NCBI RefSeq assembly: GCF_034702125.1 | Contig: NC_085876.1 | Span: 24,247,307 to 24,311,306 of the forward strand | Origin: Engraulis encrasicolus | Lineage: Eukaryota; Chordata; Actinopteri; Clupeiformes; Engraulidae | DNA length: 64,000 nucleotides | Direction of reading: 5' to 3' | Part shown: piece by piece, positions 59,554 through 64,000 of the stretch | Layout of the letters: the number at the start of each line of letters is the position of its first letter | How positions within the stretch are numbered: the first letter of the stretch is position 1 | The notes under the pieces: model-generated | Database searches by the model: none | What the model saw: only the letters and a program-made list of their open reading frames with translations | What the model was told of the DNA's origin: nothing | Program-made: the position numbers and the translations under genes

Positions 59554-62500
59554 GGTAAAGCAAGGCAAGTTTATTACATACACACAAACAGCTCTGTGTA
59601 TGCTATGCGCTCCACAAAAAAACAAATGCTTAAAAATACAACAGATGAAATAAAATAAGCATGAACGGATAAAACAGTGAAAAAGAGAATATGTTAGAGA
59701 ATAGCATAGAAAATCAGTTCAAATCCTTCAAAAAGCATGCGTTAACAGCTTTGTTTTAGTTTGGATCAGCACAAAAGTTAGTATAGGTAGCTAGAGGGCT
59801 TATGAAAACATGTTCATCCCATTTTTTGCGTAGAATCACACACATAGACCTCCTGTCGCCAGTACACTACAGGGAGGCTGGACAGCTGTAAACAAGACTG
59901 CGCTAACTGTCAGGGATCAACCCCCTGCTAACGCTCTGACCCCCAATCCCTTTAGTCCTGTCCTAAACCCCTCCAGTTAAAGTCCAGGTCCAGATATTAT
60001 TAACCTCTTAAGAAGAAGTTCGTTGAAAGGGAGTGTTAAAGGGGACATAGTATACTCTTATTCAACAAGTTAATATACGTACAATAGGTTGTAATGTATT
60101 ATATAATATATTAGTTTGTAAAACATGTTTGTCATGTTCTGTGCCTAAAATCCAGAGACAGTTTATATGAGAAAATGACTGGTGAAATCACTGTCACATA
60201 AAAAGGCTTCCTTTTGGCTGTCTGCACACTGTAAATATGCCTTTGCAGTGTTAATTCAACACCTAGAAAGTCAATTTAACATATTCTAAAGTGTATTTGG
60301 TTCCAGTGTACACTTTAAGTGTTGAATTAGCACGGCACTTTCTGACTGTGCAGAGAGGATTGAGAATGGACAGGTGCGATTGTCAGGAGTCAACCCTTGC
60401 CAACATTCTGTTCCAGCCCCTCCTGGTGTTCCAATGTAATTCCTGACCCCTAGGCCCAGTGCCCTCTCCATGACCAACACTGAAAATCAATTGACCTGTC
60501 ACCACCAAAGCATATATCCCAGATTGTGTCTCTCAACTATGGACATGTATGGGCCAGCTCCTGATATACCAACCTTTTCATTCCTGTTCGACTCCAGATC
60601 CACTCATTTTGGAGGTTTTTTTCCCTGGTGTTTGAAACAGTTGTTATTAATTTAATATACTGTATGTGTAATTGGACACAACACGGTTGTCTTGAGGCGT
60701 CACTGGAACTAAAACTAGTAAAAGATATAGTCTCTGATGACATACCACGTCTTAAACTAAGAGCTGGGACTTTTTAAGGAAAACGTAAGGGAGTTAATAG
60801 ATACTATGCATGTGCCTACTACTATTACTGTTAAATTATGTTATGCACAAAGGTAAACAAAATGAACATCTTGATATGTAAACTTAAGTTAATGCTACAG
60901 CCTTAGGGAATAATAAATAAACTCACTTGATGTATTAGCTGCAGGGACTTTTTGAAGGAAATATGAGGGAGTTTATCACTAATTGATGTTGTGTAGGCAT
61001 GACGTGGCTAATGTCTGCATATATCCAAAGGTACAGGCAATAATGTGTTTCCCAACCTTTTTTTGTCTCACATTCCGCCTAAGCTTTTTTGTTGTGCTAT
61101 GAGTACCCCCAAACTCATACTCTTTATCTCTTCCTCTGTACCAATGTGACAATGCTCCACACATTCATTTTTTATGATTATATTTTTATATGTATCCCCT
61201 GCAGTGCAGTGTGCTTGTGTAACCCATACTCTACCCTAGTGGTACAGGACACGTACCCCTCCTTGGGAAACACTGAGGAGACGAAGGGATTAACAGATTG
61301 GTCTAGCAGCCCAGAGGGTCACATGTGGTACTATTAGGCTATGTGACATAAAGGCTACTGTTTTGTTCTTTGTGTGTACCTGACGTGACCCAAGGATGGT
61401 GAAAGTATTTTAATGTTTAACTTGAACGGACCTGCTCTGAGAAAGAAGTATTTCTATGTTTGTGGAAGTCTAGCACTGAGTTTAAGTCTTCTGATTTATA
61501 ATAGTCTATATTCTTCCCACCCTACAAAACATATCTTTTTAAGGCATTTAATTCTCACACCGGAAGGCATAGGAAGACTAACGCTGAGATCCCTTGACAT
61601 TGTGCAGACACTTTAGTTTAGACAAAGAGTAACTGTGTAACTTGTGCTAAAATTTCTGACTATTTAATGCGAATTTTAAATTCTTTAAAGGTTTTTTTGT
61701 ATTTTTTTAGAAAATGGATTGAATAAACCTTGTCATTCCTAAATGTTTACATAATATATTCATACATTAGCCTAATCATAAATTCATATAATATTCCATA
61801 ATAATGAAGTTTGAATCATGTACTGAGAAAATGCTGTTGATCCGAATGACTGACTGTTTTTATGGTATAATGCCCCTTCAACAAATTAAAGGTTAGCCAA
61901 TGTCTAATGTGTCTTCCTGGCATCCTTTCCATGATATCAAAAGCATAGATGAACATGTTGCCAAAACGGGGGGAAACAGGAAAATATCACACGTGTCACA
62001 ATTATCATTCCTGACATCATGTAGGCAACATGGGTGCAATTTCCTGCATAGGCATTTCATTGCATTATTCCTAACTTGTGCATTATACACAACCTTTTTT
62101 AAACTTTACAATCAAAACCTGACAAAACTGTTATGACTGAATCTCTATGGGTCAGGTTGGCTCGGTATTCAGGGATTGGAATTTATCGACTTTCTCAGCC
62201 CTGTGATTGCACTTAAAATAGACGGACCATGAAGTTTCCGAGAGGGAAAAATAATGCTCGATTGGTAGGCGTATGTGCCGAGTGACGATTACAATTTTGG
62301 ATTGATTTAAACGAGACAACCTACCTCACTCGTGGAAATTATTGAATCCCACCTTAGAAACAAAACGATTGGTTGCTATTTGTAGAAACTCGGCTATGCC
62401 TTTATCTAGTAGCTTGTGATTGGTGGGCTGTCACTGTCAATCCCACATAATACCCACGCTTCAAGTTAGCTTGAATTGTGAAAGTAACAGAGATGGATGG

Positions 62501-64000
62501 CTTCAATGTGCTCAATTATTCAAGAAATATATGGAGTAACTGATATCAACCTGAGCGTTGGCGCAACAGCGAGCAGAGAAATAACTGTGGATTGCACGAT
62601 AGCATGGTTGTAAGTATCCCATCGCTGAAAAGTACACGCAAACCTGGTGAAAGTGCGTGCGTTCAGGGAGGCGTTTCGCGACAGCTAGCTACTTAGCTAG
62701 CCTGTCAGAACGTTACTGAGTTTCTGAATTCCAAAGGGGAGTTCCATGATTGTTGTGCTGGTGTTACAATGTTGCTGAGCCAATAGCAGGTGTCAACTTG
62801 TATCGGGGCATGCATTCGTACCACTTCCGAAAAGCTCATGGTGGCTCAACGTTTAATGTGGTGTCAAGTGTCTGAAGTGCCCCACACAGGCGGGCTGTAT
62901 GTATCCCACTGGAAGGGTCGCAACAACACTGTCTGCACGGAATGGGCACGTGAGTCAGAGCTGCATAGTTCTATTTCGTATCTTGTGTGGCTGACCTATT
63001 TAAAGCCTTGCGTGAATGGCGTGATCATATTCTTACATTTGTGCAACTATGGCCAATTTGGGCATGGACAGGTGGATTGTTTGGATTGTGTCAGACAACG
63101 GAGTCCCTGAGAGGACAGGTATCCTATTGGGGTGAATGGTTGTGCTACTGTGCACAGTTTTACTTTGTTTAAACCGTGTTTACATAACTAACAGGGCTAT
63201 GGAGTAGACCCACGACTGTGCTATCTTTGGTACACTGTGGTCTTGGCTGCCTCTACTGTATTTGACGTCCAGCAATCACAAAGCTCAAACAGACGATTTA
63301 GCCTCGTGATGCATGTACGTACAATAGACGTGACATTCTGATGTTTGTTGTTGCAGCATGTATTGGTTTTGTGTGGTAGCTAGGTAAGACAATGACAACA
63401 AACCTTTTTTATTATCATGTTTATTATAATGATGATTCATTGCTATAGATGTAATGGAGAATGGTGGTGCAATTCAAATTTGTGCAACAATGTTACAACG
63501 TCAATGCAGTGAAGGATCTCTTTCGCATTTTGCCCACCACCCACTCTCAGGTCCCTCGTGTATGATGAGCGTGACCGATCCGTTTCCTGTTGTTTACAAA
63601 CAACGTGATGGTAGTTTTGACTGTGAAGAAAAATACCAAAGAAGAGAGAAAACACCAGACATCTGTGCAGCCGGTTAGACGAAGCCCTTAGGACCCACCT
63701 GAGGTCTGAAATGTAGATTGCTGCTCAGAGGGAAGCAGTCCTTTTTTAAGAGGATTTCAGGGGAGGGCTTTACTGGTGGGAGATCACTTTGAAAAGAAAG
63801 AAATATATATGTAGGACCCTAGCGTATCTCGCACTGGAGGGCTGTTTTACATAATCATGTCTGCCCAGAGGGCTGATGGCTGACATGCAATCTCATTTTC
63901 ATTATTGCAAAATGTCAGAAGCTGAAGCCTAGGTACTTTTTTTAACATTGGTTAGTAAATCCATCTTTGGAAAAGCAGAGAGAGGCAAAGAAATCTCCTT
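59554..64000. other. Region downstream of the Tc1 element, no gene recognised
   Basis: Apart from the duplication at 61384-61549, nothing is named with confidence. Sequence at about 62450-62640 (GC-richer, with ATGGTT|gtaagt near 62604) could be a first exon of a gene beyond the window, but no peptide supports it. Confidence 0.4.
61384..61549 (+). repeat. Dispersed 160-bp duplication, copy 2
   Basis: It matches 57015-57176 along its length, including GTTTAACTTGAACGGA and TTGTGGAAGTCTA. Same orientation, 4.4 kb apart. Confidence 0.9.

Noticed and set aside
62500..63110. First exon of a further gene (frames at 62790 and 62987, donor near 62607)
   Set aside because: No recognisable peptide and no second exon in the window; kept only as a remark.

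Overview
The window is vertebrate nuclear DNA, almost certainly from a ray-finned (teleost) fish. Genes are split by GT-AG introns, microsatellites are dense, and the repeats are fish-type: tRNA-derived SINEs, hAT, Harbinger-like and Tc1 elements with intact target-site duplications, an L2-like LINE and an LTR element. The pair sp4 (+) followed by cdca7l (-) matches the SP4-CDCA7L neighbourhood on human 7p15, but no dnah11 exon was recognised between them.

Region by region. (1) 701-16320 (+) is a complete sp4 gene: eight coding exons join in phase to about 800 residues, with the Sp box, glutamine-rich activation domains, the buttonhead CxCPxC box and three C2H2 fingers. Its 3'UTR probably ends near 19885. 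(2) 19.9-24.9 kb is intergenic: repeats, microsatellites and one hAT MITE split by a SINE. (3) 24.9-36.8 kb (-) is a complete cdca7l gene: ten coding exons, 555 residues, a C-terminal cysteine-rich zinc-finger domain and an FxGF acidic motif. Its intron 8 hosts a full 3.35-kb LTR element with a gag-like ORF and no pol. (4) About 0.3 kb upstream, on the other strand, is a weak two-exon candidate gene (37058-38264). (5) 38.3-47 kb is repeat-rich: a transposase-like scrap, a LINE tail, a SINE, and an L2-like LINE split by a 483-bp MITE. (6) 47112-57845 (+) is a six-exon gene for a 225-residue coiled-coil protein that I do not recognise; its introns hold nested DNA transposons. (7) 57937-59551 is a Tc1 element with a broken transposase, 91 bp past that gene's stop codon. 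(8) 59.6-64 kb has no gene I can support.

The most unusual signal is in sp4. Degenerate copies of exon edges lie next to the real ones: the exon 4 donor (copied 80 bp downstream), the exon 6 end and exon 7 start (several copies in intron 6), the exon 8 acceptor plus the start of finger 3 (an array in intron 7), and the stop-codon end (copied 331 bp into the 3'UTR). Two sp4 introns also interrupt a region that I recall as one large exon in mammals.

Roles: Sp4 is a GC-box transcription factor. CDCA7L is a nuclear chromatin-associated protein of the CDCA7 family. No shared pathway among the three genes is evident from the sequence.
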